In this document: positions 52,961-60,879 of the stretch, in pieces
Layout: each line of letters starts with the position of its first letter
Numbering within the stretch: the stretch's first letter is position 1
DNA from: Sinorhizobium chiapasense
Lineage (GTDB): Bacteria > Pseudomonadota > Alphaproteobacteria > Rhizobiales > Rhizobiaceae
Assembly (NCBI RefSeq): GCF_036488675.1
Contig: NZ_CP133148.1
Coordinates: 4,213,001-4,277,000 of the forward strand
DNA: 64,000 nucleotides
Direction of reading: 5' to 3'
Translations under genes and position numbers: made by a program
The notes under the pieces: model-generated
Seen by the model: only the letters and a program-made list of their open reading frames with translations
What the model was told of the DNA's origin: nothing
Database searches by the model: none

Positions 52961-53458
52961 TCATTCAAACGTCGCCAGGAACTTCCGGAGCAGCGCATTG
53001 AGCGCTTTCCGCTCCTCGGGTTCAAGGCCGGCGACCAGGCGCTGCTGGTTGGCGACATGGGCCGTTACCGCCGCGTCGATGCGCTTTTTCCCCTCCGGCG
53101 TCAGGGCGATGATCACCCCGCGCCGGTCTTCGGGATTGTCGAGCCGCTCGACGAGGCCGGCCTTCTCGAGTTGGTCGATACGGTTGGTCATGGTGCCCGA
53201 GGTGACCATGGTCGCGGCAAGTAATTCGCCGGGCGAAAGCTGAAAAGGGGGGCCGGAGCGCCGGAGCGTCGCCAGCACGTCGAAGCTCGCCGATGTCAGC
53301 TCGTATTCGGCGAAGACCGCTTCCTGCTCCCGGGCGATATGAGCCCTCAGCCGTCCCATACGCCCGAGAAGGCCCATCGCCGAAACGTCGAGTTCCGGCC
53401 GCTCCCGGCGCCACTGCGCCAGGATCTTGTCCACGTGGTCCTTGTCTGACTCTTCCAT
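52961..53458 (-). CDS. MarR-family transcriptional regulator
   Basis: A 165-residue MarR protein. The winged helix spans LTSASFDVLATLRRSGPPFQ, LSPGELLAATMVTSGTMTNR with the wing at NPEDRRGVIIALTPEGKKRI. The start at 53458 (MEESDKDHVDK) is preferred over a TTG at 53470. It is divergent from an EamA exporter gene, and two TATCTTGACGT-type palindromes lie in between, so it probably represses both. The inducer is unknown. Confidence 0.93.
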   Translation of the reverse strand: MEESDKDHVDKILAQWRRERPELDVSAMGLLGRMGRLRAHIAREQEAVFAEYELTSASFDVLATLRRSGPPFQLSPGELLAATMVTSGTMTNRIDQLEKAGLVERLDNPEDRRGVIIALTPEGKKRIDAAVTAHVANQQRLVAGLEPEERKALNALLRKFLATFE

Positions 53459-53523
53459 ATCGATCCGCAACAGCGAGGCAGCATCGACCCCTTCCGCCGT
53501 CCTGTCCGATCTAAATCCCTTGA

Positions 53524-53575
53524 TATCTTGACGTCAAGATAAATCCGGTTAGAATTATATCTTGACGTAAAGATA
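53524..53575. promoter_or_regulatory. twin MarR operators
   Basis: The perfect 18-bp palindrome TATCTTGACGTCAAGATA at 53524-53541 and a near copy TATCTTGACGTAAAGATA at 53558-53575 are spaced 34 bp start to start. They lie between the divergent marR-like and EamA genes. Confidence 0.8.
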
Positions 53576-53589
53576 CTTGAGATGAAGAC

Positions 53590-54465
53590 ATGAATACGCG
53601 CAACTTCGACATCGGCCTTACGGCCGTAGCACCGGCCATATGGGGAAGCACCTATCTGGTCACCACGGAATTCCTGCCACCCGGCTATCCGCTCACCGTC
53701 GCGATGCTGAGGGCTCTGCCGGCGGGGCTGCTTCTGCTGCTCGTCGTCCGGCAAATGCCGAAGGGCATCTGGTGGCTGCGCAGCTTTCTCTTGGGTGCAC
53801 TCAACTTCTCGTTCTTCTGGGCGATGCTCTTCGTCTCCGCCTACCGGCTGCCGGGCGGCGTCGCCGCGACCGTCGGCGCCATTCAGCCGCTGATTGTCAT
53901 CGTGCTGTCGCGGATCGTTCTCGGCTCGCCGATCCGGGCGCTCAGCGTCGGCGCAGGCGTGGCCGGCATAGCAGGGGTGGCGCTGCTAGTGCTGACGCCA
54001 AACGCAGCGCTCGATCCGGTAGGCGTTTTCGCCGGTATGGCCGGGGCCGTCTCAATGGCCTTCGGCACGGTGCTCAGCCGTCACTGGGCGCCGCCGGTCT
54101 CCCCGCTCACCTTCACCGCCTGGCAATTGACCGCCGGCGGCCTGCTGCTGGTGCCGGTCGCGCTCCTGCTGGAGCCCTCCTTGCCGCCGCTCACCATGGC
54201 GAACCTCATGGGTTTCGCCTATCTCGGCCTCATCGGTGCCGCCTTCACCTACGTTCTCTGGCTTCGCGGGCTTTCACGTCTGGAGCCGGCGCAGGTCTCG
54301 CCGCTCGGTTTTTTAAGCCCCGTTACGGCAATCCTGCTCGGCTGGGGCGTGCTCGAGCAGCAGCTCACGCCCGTGCAACTGATCGGCATCGCCGTCGTCT
54401 TCGCGAGCGTCTGGATGAGTCAGCAGGCACAAATGCCGCGCCGCGCGGCGCCCGTCCGAGCGTAG
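53590..54465 (+). CDS. EamA family transporter (DMT superfamily)
   Basis: A 291-residue exporter with ten predicted helices in two EamA repeats (~8-140 and ~150-280). PAIWGSTYLVTTEFLPPGYP in helix 1, YRLPGGVAATVGAIQPLIVI at the end of the first repeat and SRLEPAQVSPLGFLSPVTAI in the second are typical of the YdcZ/RhtA-like group that exports amino acids or drugs. It begins 15 bp after the second MarR operator and is probably repressed by that regulator. Confidence 0.91.
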   Translation: MNTRNFDIGLTAVAPAIWGSTYLVTTEFLPPGYPLTVAMLRALPAGLLLLLVVRQMPKGIWWLRSFLLGALNFSFFWAMLFVSAYRLPGGVAATVGAIQPLIVIVLSRIVLGSPIRALSVGAGVAGIAGVALLVLTPNAALDPVGVFAGMAGAVSMAFGTVLSRHWAPPVSPLTFTAWQLTAGGLLLVPVALLLEPSLPPLTMANLMGFAYLGLIGAAFTYVLWLRGLSRLEPAQVSPLGFLSPVTAILLGWGVLEQQLTPVQLIGIAVVFASVWMSQQAQMPRRAAPVRA

Positions 54466-54503
54466 CGGGATGCGGCACGAATTCGCAAGAGTCAGGCGGA
54501 ATT

Positions 54504-54606
54504 ACCCCTCACCCTCCGCAGGCGGGGAGAGGGGACTTGGGCGATGCAGCGAGTCTCCTTCGCCCCGCTTGCGGGGAGAAGGTGGCCGGCAGGCCGGATG
54601 AGGGGC
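54504..54606. repeat. RIME-type repeat (CCCCTCTCCCCGC family), full copy
   Basis: CCCCTCACCCTCCGCAGGCG and GGGGAGAGGGG, then CTTCGCCCCGC/GCGGGGAGAAGG, a GGCCGGCAGGCCGG link and ATGAGGGGC. Nearly the reverse complement of 60749-60862. Confidence 0.85.
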
Positions 54607-54626
54607 CGCTATTCGCGCATGACCGA

Positions 54627-55883
54627 TCAGGCCCACTCGCCCCTCCGCATGACCGGCACGCGGCTGCCGTCCGCCCGTACGCCGTCGATATCGACCTTGT
54701 CCGAGCCGATCATCCAGTCGATGTGGATCAGGCTTGAATTGCCGCCCTGAGCCCGGATTTGCTCCTGGCTGAGGTTGGCGCCATCAAGGAAGCACTTCGA
54801 GTAGCATTGGCCGAGCGCAATGTGGCAGGAGGCGTTTTCGTCGAAGAGCGTGTTGTAGAAGAGAATGCCGCTTGCCGAGATCGGCGAGGAATGCGGCACC
54901 AGCGCCACTTCGCCGAGCCGGCGTGCGCCCTCGTCGGTGTCGAGAACCTTCTTCAGCACCTCCTCGCCGCGCGAGGCCCTGGCTTCGACGATCCGGCCGC
55001 CTTCGAAGCGCACCTGGATATCGTCGATCAGCGTGCCCTGGTGGGAGAGCGGCTTGGTGCTCGACACGTGGCCTTCGACGCGCAGCGCATGCGGCGTCGT
55101 GAACACCTCTTCGGTCGGGATGTTCGGGTTGCAGGTAATGCCGTTCTTGGCGGTCGAGGCGCCGCCATGCCATTCGTGGCCGTCCGCAAGCCCGACAGTC
55201 AGGTCGGTACCCGGGCCGGTGAAATGCAGCGCGGCGAAGCGCTCGCCGTTCAGCCATGCCGAGCGCCTGCTGAGGTTCTGGTTGTGCTCCTTCCAGGCGG
55301 CGATCGGGTCGTCGACATCGACGCGGGAGGCGGCGAAAATGGCGTTCGCCAGCTTCTCGACGGCGACCGTCTCGGGCTCGTCCGGAAACATCTGCTTCGC
55401 CCAGGAGGGGTTCGGATAGGAGACGATGTTCCAGTTGATGTCGAAGTTGGAGATCTTTTCGAGCGCCGGCTTGTAGGCGATCGAGTTCGCCTTGTTGGCG
55501 CGCGCGACCTTCGCCGGGTCCTGCGCCGAAAGCATCATCGGGTTGTCTCCGGCAATGGCGAGCCGCGCGGCGCCGCCCGCATAGGCTTTCGCCATGCCCT
55601 CGTAAAGCCAGTAGCTTGCGCGGTCGAAACTCTCGTCCGGCGCATGGGCGTAGCGGGCAAGCGTTGTATCCTCATCCGAGTAGAACGTCGTCACCAGTCC
55701 CGCGCCGGCCATATAGGCATGCTTGGTGATGAGGCGCACGAGTGGCAGCGCCGCGATCGGCGCGGTCACCACCAGGTCCTGGCCCCTCTGCAGCTGCAGG
55801 CCGACCTTGACTGCGACCTCCGCGAGCTTTTCGAGTTTTACGGGATCGACGGGGTTTCTTGCGGATTGAAGGGGGGCGTTCAT
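54627..55883 (-). CDS. M29 family aminopeptidase
   Basis: A 418-residue metallo-aminopeptidase (AmpS/thermophilic aminopeptidase group). The two-metal site residues lie in the C-terminal half: NIPTEEVFTTPHALRVEGHV holds the Glu and the first His, GEVALVPHSSPISASGILFY a further His/Glu region, and SSLIHIDWMIGSDKVDIDGV the final His-Asp pair. Cytoplasmic; removes N-terminal residues from peptides. Length is normal (~410). It is transcribed alone, with an adjacent repeat downstream. Confidence 0.93.
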   Translation of the reverse strand: MNAPLQSARNPVDPVKLEKLAEVAVKVGLQLQRGQDLVVTAPIAALPLVRLITKHAYMAGAGLVTTFYSDEDTTLARYAHAPDESFDRASYWLYEGMAKAYAGGAARLAIAGDNPMMLSAQDPAKVARANKANSIAYKPALEKISNFDINWNIVSYPNPSWAKQMFPDEPETVAVEKLANAIFAASRVDVDDPIAAWKEHNQNLSRRSAWLNGERFAALHFTGPGTDLTVGLADGHEWHGGASTAKNGITCNPNIPTEEVFTTPHALRVEGHVSSTKPLSHQGTLIDDIQVRFEGGRIVEARASRGEEVLKKVLDTDEGARRLGEVALVPHSSPISASGILFYNTLFDENASCHIALGQCYSKCFLDGANLSQEQIRAQGGNSSLIHIDWMIGSDKVDIDGVRADGSRVPVMRRGEWA

Positions 55884-56067
55884 CGCGGCTCCTGCTGTCC
55901 TCTCGCGCCGTTTCCTGAGGCCACGGCGTTGCCGGTGGAAGCGAGCGCATGCCTGGCTTACGGTGCCGTCGCCGCTTCGCCCGTCTGGGGGCGCGCGGTC
56001 CGGCGGCGCGCCCGTTTTAGACCGGTTTAGCCGAAAACAGAAGGCCTTTGCGATGTGGCCCCCCGTG

Positions 56068-56754
56068 TCATGCGGCGGCGCGCCTTGAGCGAAGAAGCGC
56101 CGCCTCGTGTTTTTCGAGAAAGGCCATCAATCGCTCGGGATAGTCTTCGGTTACCGCGGCTTTCACGCTTGCCCGTGCGGCAAGTGCCTTCCGCCAGGCG
56201 GTGACGCGTGGCATCTTGTCGAAGATGCCCATGTCTGAAATCGTGTCGAACACGTCGAAATAGCGGAAGATCGGCGCAAAAACGGCATCGACCAGGCTGA
56301 AATCGGCGCTTGCGAAATAGGGGTCATCGCCGAGTTCTGCTTCGACAGTCGCGAATTTCGTGTTGAGCACGCCGCGCTTTGTTTCGAGCACCTCGGCATC
56401 CTGGGTCGTTTCATAGATCCAGAGATCGGAGAGGATAGCAGATCCGAATTCCATCCAGCCGCGATGGCGCGCCCGCGTCAGCGGGTCGGCCGGGTGCAGT
56501 TTCACTCCCGGCTGGGTCTCTTCGAGATATTCGCAGATCACCGTGCTTTCGAACAGGATCGCTTCCCCTCCGTCCCGGGGGATGCGGAGCAGGGGCACCT
56601 TGCCGAGCGGTGAGATTTTCAGGAACCAGTCCGGTTTGTTGGCAAGATCGATATAGACGCGTTCGAACCGCACACCCTTTTCGGCGAGCGTGATCGCAGC
56701 GCGCTGGACGTACGGGCAGAGGTGGTGGCTGATCAGGGTCAGTGGCGCGGTCAT
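56068..56754 (-). CDS. glutathione S-transferase family protein
   Basis: A 228-residue GST. The N-terminal thioredoxin domain has LISHHLCPYVQRAAITLAEK with a Cys in the active-site position (omega/DHAR-like) and the glutathione-binding cis-Pro and Ser in GKVPLL and FESTVICEYLEE. The helical C-domain is ~90-215 (YFASADFSLVDAVFAPIFRY). It probably reduces or conjugates electrophiles. It is divergent from a MarR regulator, with two copies of a palindromic operator in between, so it is likely its target. Confidence 0.93.
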   Translation of the reverse strand: MTAPLTLISHHLCPYVQRAAITLAEKGVRFERVYIDLANKPDWFLKISPLGKVPLLRIPRDGGEAILFESTVICEYLEETQPGVKLHPADPLTRARHRGWMEFGSAILSDLWIYETTQDAEVLETKRGVLNTKFATVEAELGDDPYFASADFSLVDAVFAPIFRYFDVFDTISDMGIFDKMPRVTAWRKALAARASVKAAVTEDYPERLMAFLEKHEAALLRSRRAAA

Positions 56755-56778
56755 TGGTAGTCTCCCGCTTTGGCGATG

Positions 56779-56839
56779 TAGATGCAATTGCATATATAAC
56801 GACTTGCCAAATCCGTCAAGGTAGATGTAATTGCATCTA
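56779..56839. promoter_or_regulatory. twin operators of the GST/MarR pair
   Basis: TAGATGCAATTGCATATA (56779-56796) and TAGATGTAATTGCATCTA (56822-56839) are near-perfect 18-bp palindromes sharing the core ATGNAATTGCAT. The second ends at the first base of the MarR start codon. Confidence 0.8.
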
Positions 56840-57291
56840 TGAAGGATGAAAGTTCAGCGGGCTGTGAGCCGACATTACTGACCACGCGGGCGTGGGTCGC
56901 GCTCATGCGCGCGCAGCGGCGTGTACTCTCGGCGATCGAGAAGGATTTCAAGGAGGCAGGACTGCCTCCGCTTGGCTGGTACGATGTGCTCTGGGAGCTG
57001 GTACGTGCCGAGGCGGGCAGGCTTCGGCCGTTCGAGATCGAGGCCCGCACGCTGCTTGCCCAATACAATCTCTCGCGCCTGATCGATCGGCTGGAAAAGG
57101 AACGCTTGGTGCGCAGGGAGGCCTTCGACGAGGACGGCCGAGGCTGCTGGGTCGTCGTGACCGAAGCGGGCCGTACGATGCGGGCGAGCATGTGGCAAAT
57201 CTACGCGCGGTCGATCGAGAGGCACGTCGGCGCAAAGCTCGGCGAGGTCGAGGCAGGCAGGCTCGCCGAACTGCTTTCGCGCCTGACCTGA
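56839..57291 (+). CDS. MarR-family transcriptional regulator
   Basis: A 150-residue MarR protein. GLPPLGWYDVLWELVRAEAG is the dimer-helix region; the winged HTH runs through TLLAQYNLSRLIDRLEKERL, with wing AFDEDGRGCWVVVTEAGRTM. The start at 56839 overlaps the second palindrome, which suggests autorepression by blocking initiation. It is divergent from the glutathione S-transferase gene. The C-terminus is short for the family but complete. Confidence 0.93.
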   Translation: MKDESSAGCEPTLLTTRAWVALMRAQRRVLSAIEKDFKEAGLPPLGWYDVLWELVRAEAGRLRPFEIEARTLLAQYNLSRLIDRLEKERLVRREAFDEDGRGCWVVVTEAGRTMRASMWQIYARSIERHVGAKLGEVEAGRLAELLSRLT

Positions 57292-57301
57292 GACGGGCGG
57301 A

Positions 57302-57775
57302 TCAGGCAATCAGCGGAGCGGCGATCGCTTTCAGCGCCGTCTGCGCATCCTTCGGGTGAAGCCGCACCTGCAGCCCGCGCTGCCCGCCGTTGATGTAGAC
57401 CTGCGTTTCAACCAACGCCGCCTCCTCGATCGCCGTCGGAACGACCTTCTTCTGGCCGAAGGGACTGATGCCGCCGACATGGTAGCCGGTCAGGCGCTCG
57501 GCGTCGGCGGGTTTCATCATGTTGGCCGATTTGCCGCCGAAGGCGGCTGCCAGTTTCTTCATGCTGACTTCCCTATCGGAAGGCACGATGCAGCAGACCG
57601 GCTTGCCATCCACCTCGGCCATCAGCGTCTTCAGCACGCGGGAAGGATCCTCTCCGAGCGCCTCGGCTGCCTGCAGGCCGACGCGCTCGGCGCCGGGATC
57701 GTAGTCGTAGCTGTGCACGGTGAAGGAAACACCGCCCTTGGCGAGCGTCTGCGTGGCGCGGGTCGTCTTCGACAT
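57302..57775 (-). CDS. ybaK: Cys-tRNA(Pro) deacylase YbaK
   Basis: A 157-residue trans-editing enzyme that hydrolyses Cys mischarged on tRNAPro. The fold is shown by VLKTLMAEVDGKPVCCIVPS with the conserved catalytic Lys after RVL, MKKLAAAFGGKSANMMKPAD and the GYHVGGISPFGQKK signature. AGGAGG lies before the ATG at 57775. It is followed on the same transcript direction by nothing close, and preceded ten bases upstream by the ArsC-like gene, so the two are probably one operon. Confidence 0.94.
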   Translation of the reverse strand: MSKTTRATQTLAKGGVSFTVHSYDYDPGAERVGLQAAEALGEDPSRVLKTLMAEVDGKPVCCIVPSDREVSMKKLAAAFGGKSANMMKPADAERLTGYHVGGISPFGQKKVVPTAIEEAALVETQVYINGGQRGLQVRLHPKDAQTALKAIAAPLIA

Positions 57776-57785
57776 CGTCTGCCTC

Positions 57786-58136
57786 CTACGCGCCGAACCG
57801 GGCTTCATAGAACTCCGGCTTGAAACCGATGAGCAGTTTGCCGTCGGCATCGAGCACCGGGCGCTTGATCATCGACGGCTGCTTGAGCATGAGCGCGATC
57901 GCCTTGTCGGCCGTCATGTCCTGCTTGTCCGCCTCCGGCAGGTTGCGGAAGGTCGTGCCCGAGCGGTTGAGCACCGTTTCCCAGCCGAATTCGTCGCACC
58001 AGCGTTCAAGAGGCGCACGATCGATCCCCTCTGCCTTGTAGTCATGGAACTTGTAAGCGATGCCGCGGCCTTCGAGCCAGCTGCGTGCCTTCTTCATCGT
58101 GTCGCAGTTCTTGATGCCGTAGATCGTAACCGTCAT
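57786..58136 (-). CDS. ArsC/Spx-like reductase (YffB type)
   Basis: A 116-residue thioredoxin-fold protein of the ArsC family. The motif IYGIKNCDTMKKARSWLE has the single Cys of YffB-like proteins, then FHDYKAEGIDRAPLERWC and the C-terminal IKRPVLDADGKLLIGFKPEF typical of the family. YffB-type members are glutathione-dependent thiol reductases of unknown substrate rather than true arsenate reductases. The stop is ten bases before the ybaK start. The ATG at 58136 follows the usual MTVTIYGI start. Confidence 0.91.
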   Translation of the reverse strand: MTVTIYGIKNCDTMKKARSWLEGRGIAYKFHDYKAEGIDRAPLERWCDEFGWETVLNRSGTTFRNLPEADKQDMTADKAIALMLKQPSMIKRPVLDADGKLLIGFKPEFYEARFGA

Positions 58137-58218
58137 GCCTAATCTCTTCCCGTCTCCAACAGTGCGCGCAACCACATAGCGGGGCACCGCCCCGGAGAAA
58201 AGCCCGGAAGCGGCCGCT

Positions 58219-58854
58219 TCAGGTTATGCCGACGTATCGGCCGGGCTTGTGGTTGATCGCGAGGATCATGTTGACGACGCAAGCGCCAACGATCGAGAGC
58301 ACGAGATTCGCCGGCGGCAGCACGAAGAAGGCGGCGGCGAGGATCGCCAGATCGACTGCGAGCTGGAAATAGCCGGCGCGGATTCCCCATTTCTCCTGCA
58401 GATAGATCGCCAGGATGTTGATGCCGCCGAGGCCGGTGCGATGCCGGAAGAGAACGAGCAGGCCCATCCCCATCAGCCCGCCGCCGACAACGGCGGCGTA
58501 GACCGGATCGATCCGCGCGAACTCCACCCATTGCGCCGTCAGGCGGGAAAACAGCGAGACCAGGCTGACGGCGAGGAAGGTGCGCAACGCGAACGGCCAG
58601 CCGAGCCGCCGGACGGCAAGAACGTAAAAGGGCAGGTTCACGAGTGAGAAGACCAGCCAGAACCCGGCTCCGGTTGCATATTGCAGAAGCAGGGCGAGGC
58701 CGGCGGTGCTGCCGGTCAAAAGCACCGCCTTGCTGTAGATCACCACGCCCAGCGAGACGACGAGCGTGCCGGTAAGGATGGCAAGCCCATCCTCATAGAG
58801 CCTGTGGCGCTCGGCGGGCGCAACGGCAATGCGGGCCTCTCCGTCGACCTTCAT
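58219..58854 (-). CDS. YitT family membrane protein
   Basis: A 211-residue protein with five to six predicted helices. LTGSTAGLALLLQYATGAGF and FRHRTGLGGINILAIYLQEK are the repeated G-(S/G)-x-(A/N)-G-x-x-x-L motifs typical of YitT. It lacks the cytoplasmic DUF2179 domain found in longer forms. Function unknown, probably a transporter. It begins 13 bp after the aminotransferase stop, so it may be co-transcribed with it. Confidence 0.86.
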   Translation of the reverse strand: MKVDGEARIAVAPAERHRLYEDGLAILTGTLVVSLGVVIYSKAVLLTGSTAGLALLLQYATGAGFWLVFSLVNLPFYVLAVRRLGWPFALRTFLAVSLVSLFSRLTAQWVEFARIDPVYAAVVGGGLMGMGLLVLFRHRTGLGGINILAIYLQEKWGIRAGYFQLAVDLAILAAAFFVLPPANLVLSIVGACVVNMILAINHKPGRYVGIT

Positions 58855-58867
58855 CCCCGCTGCTCCG

Positions 58868-60037
58868 TCACAGGCTCGTGAAATTGCGGACGACGCCGGC
58901 GACTTCCGCCGTCTTCAGCCCGGCGATGTTGATGCGGCCCGACGTCGGCATGTAGATGCCGTGCTCGCTTCTGAGCCGCAGCACCTCCGCTTCCGAGAGC
59001 GGCAACATCGAGAACATCCCCTCCTGATCGGCGATCGCGCCGAGCGCCTGCCAGCGCGTGCGGAGACCTTCCGCAAGCGCCCGGCGGATGCCGGTCATGC
59101 GCAGGCGCATCGCCTCGAGTTCCTCCGCCCATTCGCGGGCAAGGTCCTTGTCAGCGAGGATCGTGCGCACGACGGCGGCGCCGTGATCCGGCGGCATGGA
59201 ATAGCTGGTGCGGGCGAGCCCGGCGAGGTTGGACCGCACGGTATCGGCGGAGGTGGACGAGGCGGTGAGCGCGTAGATGGCGCCGGTGCGCTCACGGTAG
59301 AGACCGAAGGATTTCGAGCAGGAAACGGCGACGAGCGCTTCGGGAACGACGCCGATGAGATGCCTCAGGCCGGCAACGTCCTCGTTGAGGCCGCGGCCGA
59401 AGCCTTGATAGGCGAGATCGACCAGCGGCAGGAGGCCCCGCTCCGCGACGAGCGCAGCGATCTCCAGCCATTGCGCTTCTGTCAGCGCGCCGCCGGTCGG
59501 GTTATGGCAGCTTGCGTGCAGCAAAACGGCGTCACCGGCCGCAGCACCCTCGAGCGCCCCGATGACATTGTCGAAGAGCACCGCCTGCGACGGAATGTCG
59601 AAGAAGTCGTAGCTTGCCGTTTCGAGACCCGCCGCCTTGAAGATTGCCGCATGGTTCGGCCAGCTCGGCAGGCCGAGCCAGATCCGTCGGCCGCCCACGC
59701 GGTGGATAAGGTCGGCTGCGAGCCTCAGCGCGCCCGAGCCGCCCGGCGTCTGCACGCTTGCAATATGGCTCCGCTCGACCGTGTCGCCGCCGACGAGCGT
59801 CCAGAGATGGTCCAGGAACACATGGTCCCCTTCGGGCCCCACATAGGCTTTGGTGTCCTGGGTTTTCAGGAGCCGCGTCTCCGCCGCCTTCACGGCCCGG
59901 AAGATCGGCGTATGGCCGGTTTCGTCGCGATAGACGCCGACGCCAAGGTCCACCTTGCCGGGACGCTCGTCCTTTCGGTAGAGGCCGATCAAGGCTAGCA
60001 ACGGGTCGTCGGGTTGACGGGCGAGAGCATCGAACAT
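58868..60037 (-). CDS. aromatic amino acid aminotransferase (TyrB/AspC family)
   Basis: A 389-residue class I PLP aminotransferase of the Ia group. KVDLGVGVYRDETGHTPIFR is the N-terminal signature, and HASCHNPTGGALTEAQWLEI with N-P-T-G contacts the substrate carboxylate. SCSKSFGLYRERTGA holds the PLP-binding Lys and the phosphate Arg, and GRINIAGL holds the carboxylate-binding Arg. It transfers amino groups between aromatic or dicarboxylic amino acids and 2-oxoglutarate. The start at 60037 (MFDALARQPDDPLLAL) is typical. It is divergent from an Lrp regulator, its likely controller. Confidence 0.93.
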   Translation of the reverse strand: MFDALARQPDDPLLALIGLYRKDERPGKVDLGVGVYRDETGHTPIFRAVKAAETRLLKTQDTKAYVGPEGDHVFLDHLWTLVGGDTVERSHIASVQTPGGSGALRLAADLIHRVGGRRIWLGLPSWPNHAAIFKAAGLETASYDFFDIPSQAVLFDNVIGALEGAAAGDAVLLHASCHNPTGGALTEAQWLEIAALVAERGLLPLVDLAYQGFGRGLNEDVAGLRHLIGVVPEALVAVSCSKSFGLYRERTGAIYALTASSTSADTVRSNLAGLARTSYSMPPDHGAAVVRTILADKDLAREWAEELEAMRLRMTGIRRALAEGLRTRWQALGAIADQEGMFSMLPLSEAEVLRLRSEHGIYMPTSGRINIAGLKTAEVAGVVRNFTSL

Positions 60038-60235
60038 GCCAAGTTTCCCTCTGGTGCTGACAATCGAGGAATAGTCGTTTTGGGCAGGCGGAAAGGCAAG
60101 CCGCATGCGCGACTAGTTTGTTCTCTCTGTAAAATAGTCCGGACGCAAATTCGACGCTATATTTGCGAGTTGAGCGGATATGGCTTGCTTATTTTTGCGT
60201 AATTTGGTGAGTATCATGCCAGTATTTGCGCATTT

Positions 60236-60727
60236 ATGGATCGGAGCGAAATCGCGATGGAGCGCGGAAAAACGGAACTGGACGCGATCGACCGGAGGAT
60301 CGTCCGCCTGCTCGTCGAGGACGCATCGAGAAGCAACAACGAACTGGCGGAAAAGGTCGGCCTCTCGCCGGCGCCATTGTCGCGGCGCTTGGCGCGACTC
60401 TATTCGGCCGGCGTCATCCGCCAGACGGTCGTCGTGGATCCGAGGGCTACCGGCATCGGCTTCCAGGCCTTTGTCGAGGTGACGCTGGAGCGCACCGCCA
60501 GCAAGGTGGGACAGCGTTTCATCGAGCTGGTCTCGCGCATGCCGGAAGTGGTCGAATGCCATACGGTTGCCGGCGATTTCGACTTCCTGCTGAAGATCGC
60601 CGTGCGCGATGTTGCGGACTACAAGCGCCTGCTCTGGAGCGAGTTCGAACAGATCGCCGAAATCAAGACGCTCCGCTCGACCATCCTGCTTGACAGTCCG
60701 AAGATGCAGGCGGGTGCCACGCCGTAG
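60236..60727 (+). CDS. Lrp/AsnC family transcriptional regulator
   Basis: A 163-residue feast/famine regulator. The HTH is LDAIDRRIVRLLVEDASRSN, NELAEKVGLSPAPLSRRLAR, and the C-terminal RAM domain (~75-155) includes VVECHTVAGDFDFLLKIAVR. It probably senses an amino acid. The first ATG is 60236; the ATG at 60257 has a better ribosome site (GAGCG) and is the alternative. It is divergent from the aromatic aminotransferase gene, which suggests local control of aromatic amino acid turnover. Confidence 0.93.
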   Translation: MDRSEIAMERGKTELDAIDRRIVRLLVEDASRSNNELAEKVGLSPAPLSRRLARLYSAGVIRQTVVVDPRATGIGFQAFVEVTLERTASKVGQRFIELVSRMPEVVECHTVAGDFDFLLKIAVRDVADYKRLLWSEFEQIAEIKTLRSTILLDSPKMQAGATP

Positions 60728-60748
60728 ATGGCGAAGAGCGCTTCAATG

Positions 60749-60862
60749 GCCCCTCATCCGGCCTGCCGGCCACCTTCTCCCCGCAAGCGGGGCGAAGGGA
60801 CACTCGCGGCGACCGTTCAGTCCCCTCTCCCCGCCTGCGGGGAGAGGGCTAGGGTGAGGGGC
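60749..60862. repeat. RIME-type repeat (CCCCTCTCCCCGC family), full copy, inverted
   Basis: GCCCCTCATCCGGCCTGCCG, GCCACCTTCTCCCCGC/GCGGGGCGAAGG, then CCCCTCTCCCCGC/GCGGGGAGAGGG and GGTGAGGGGC. It lies between convergent genes. Confidence 0.85.
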
Positions 60863-60879
60863 ATTGCCGCTACCAACAA

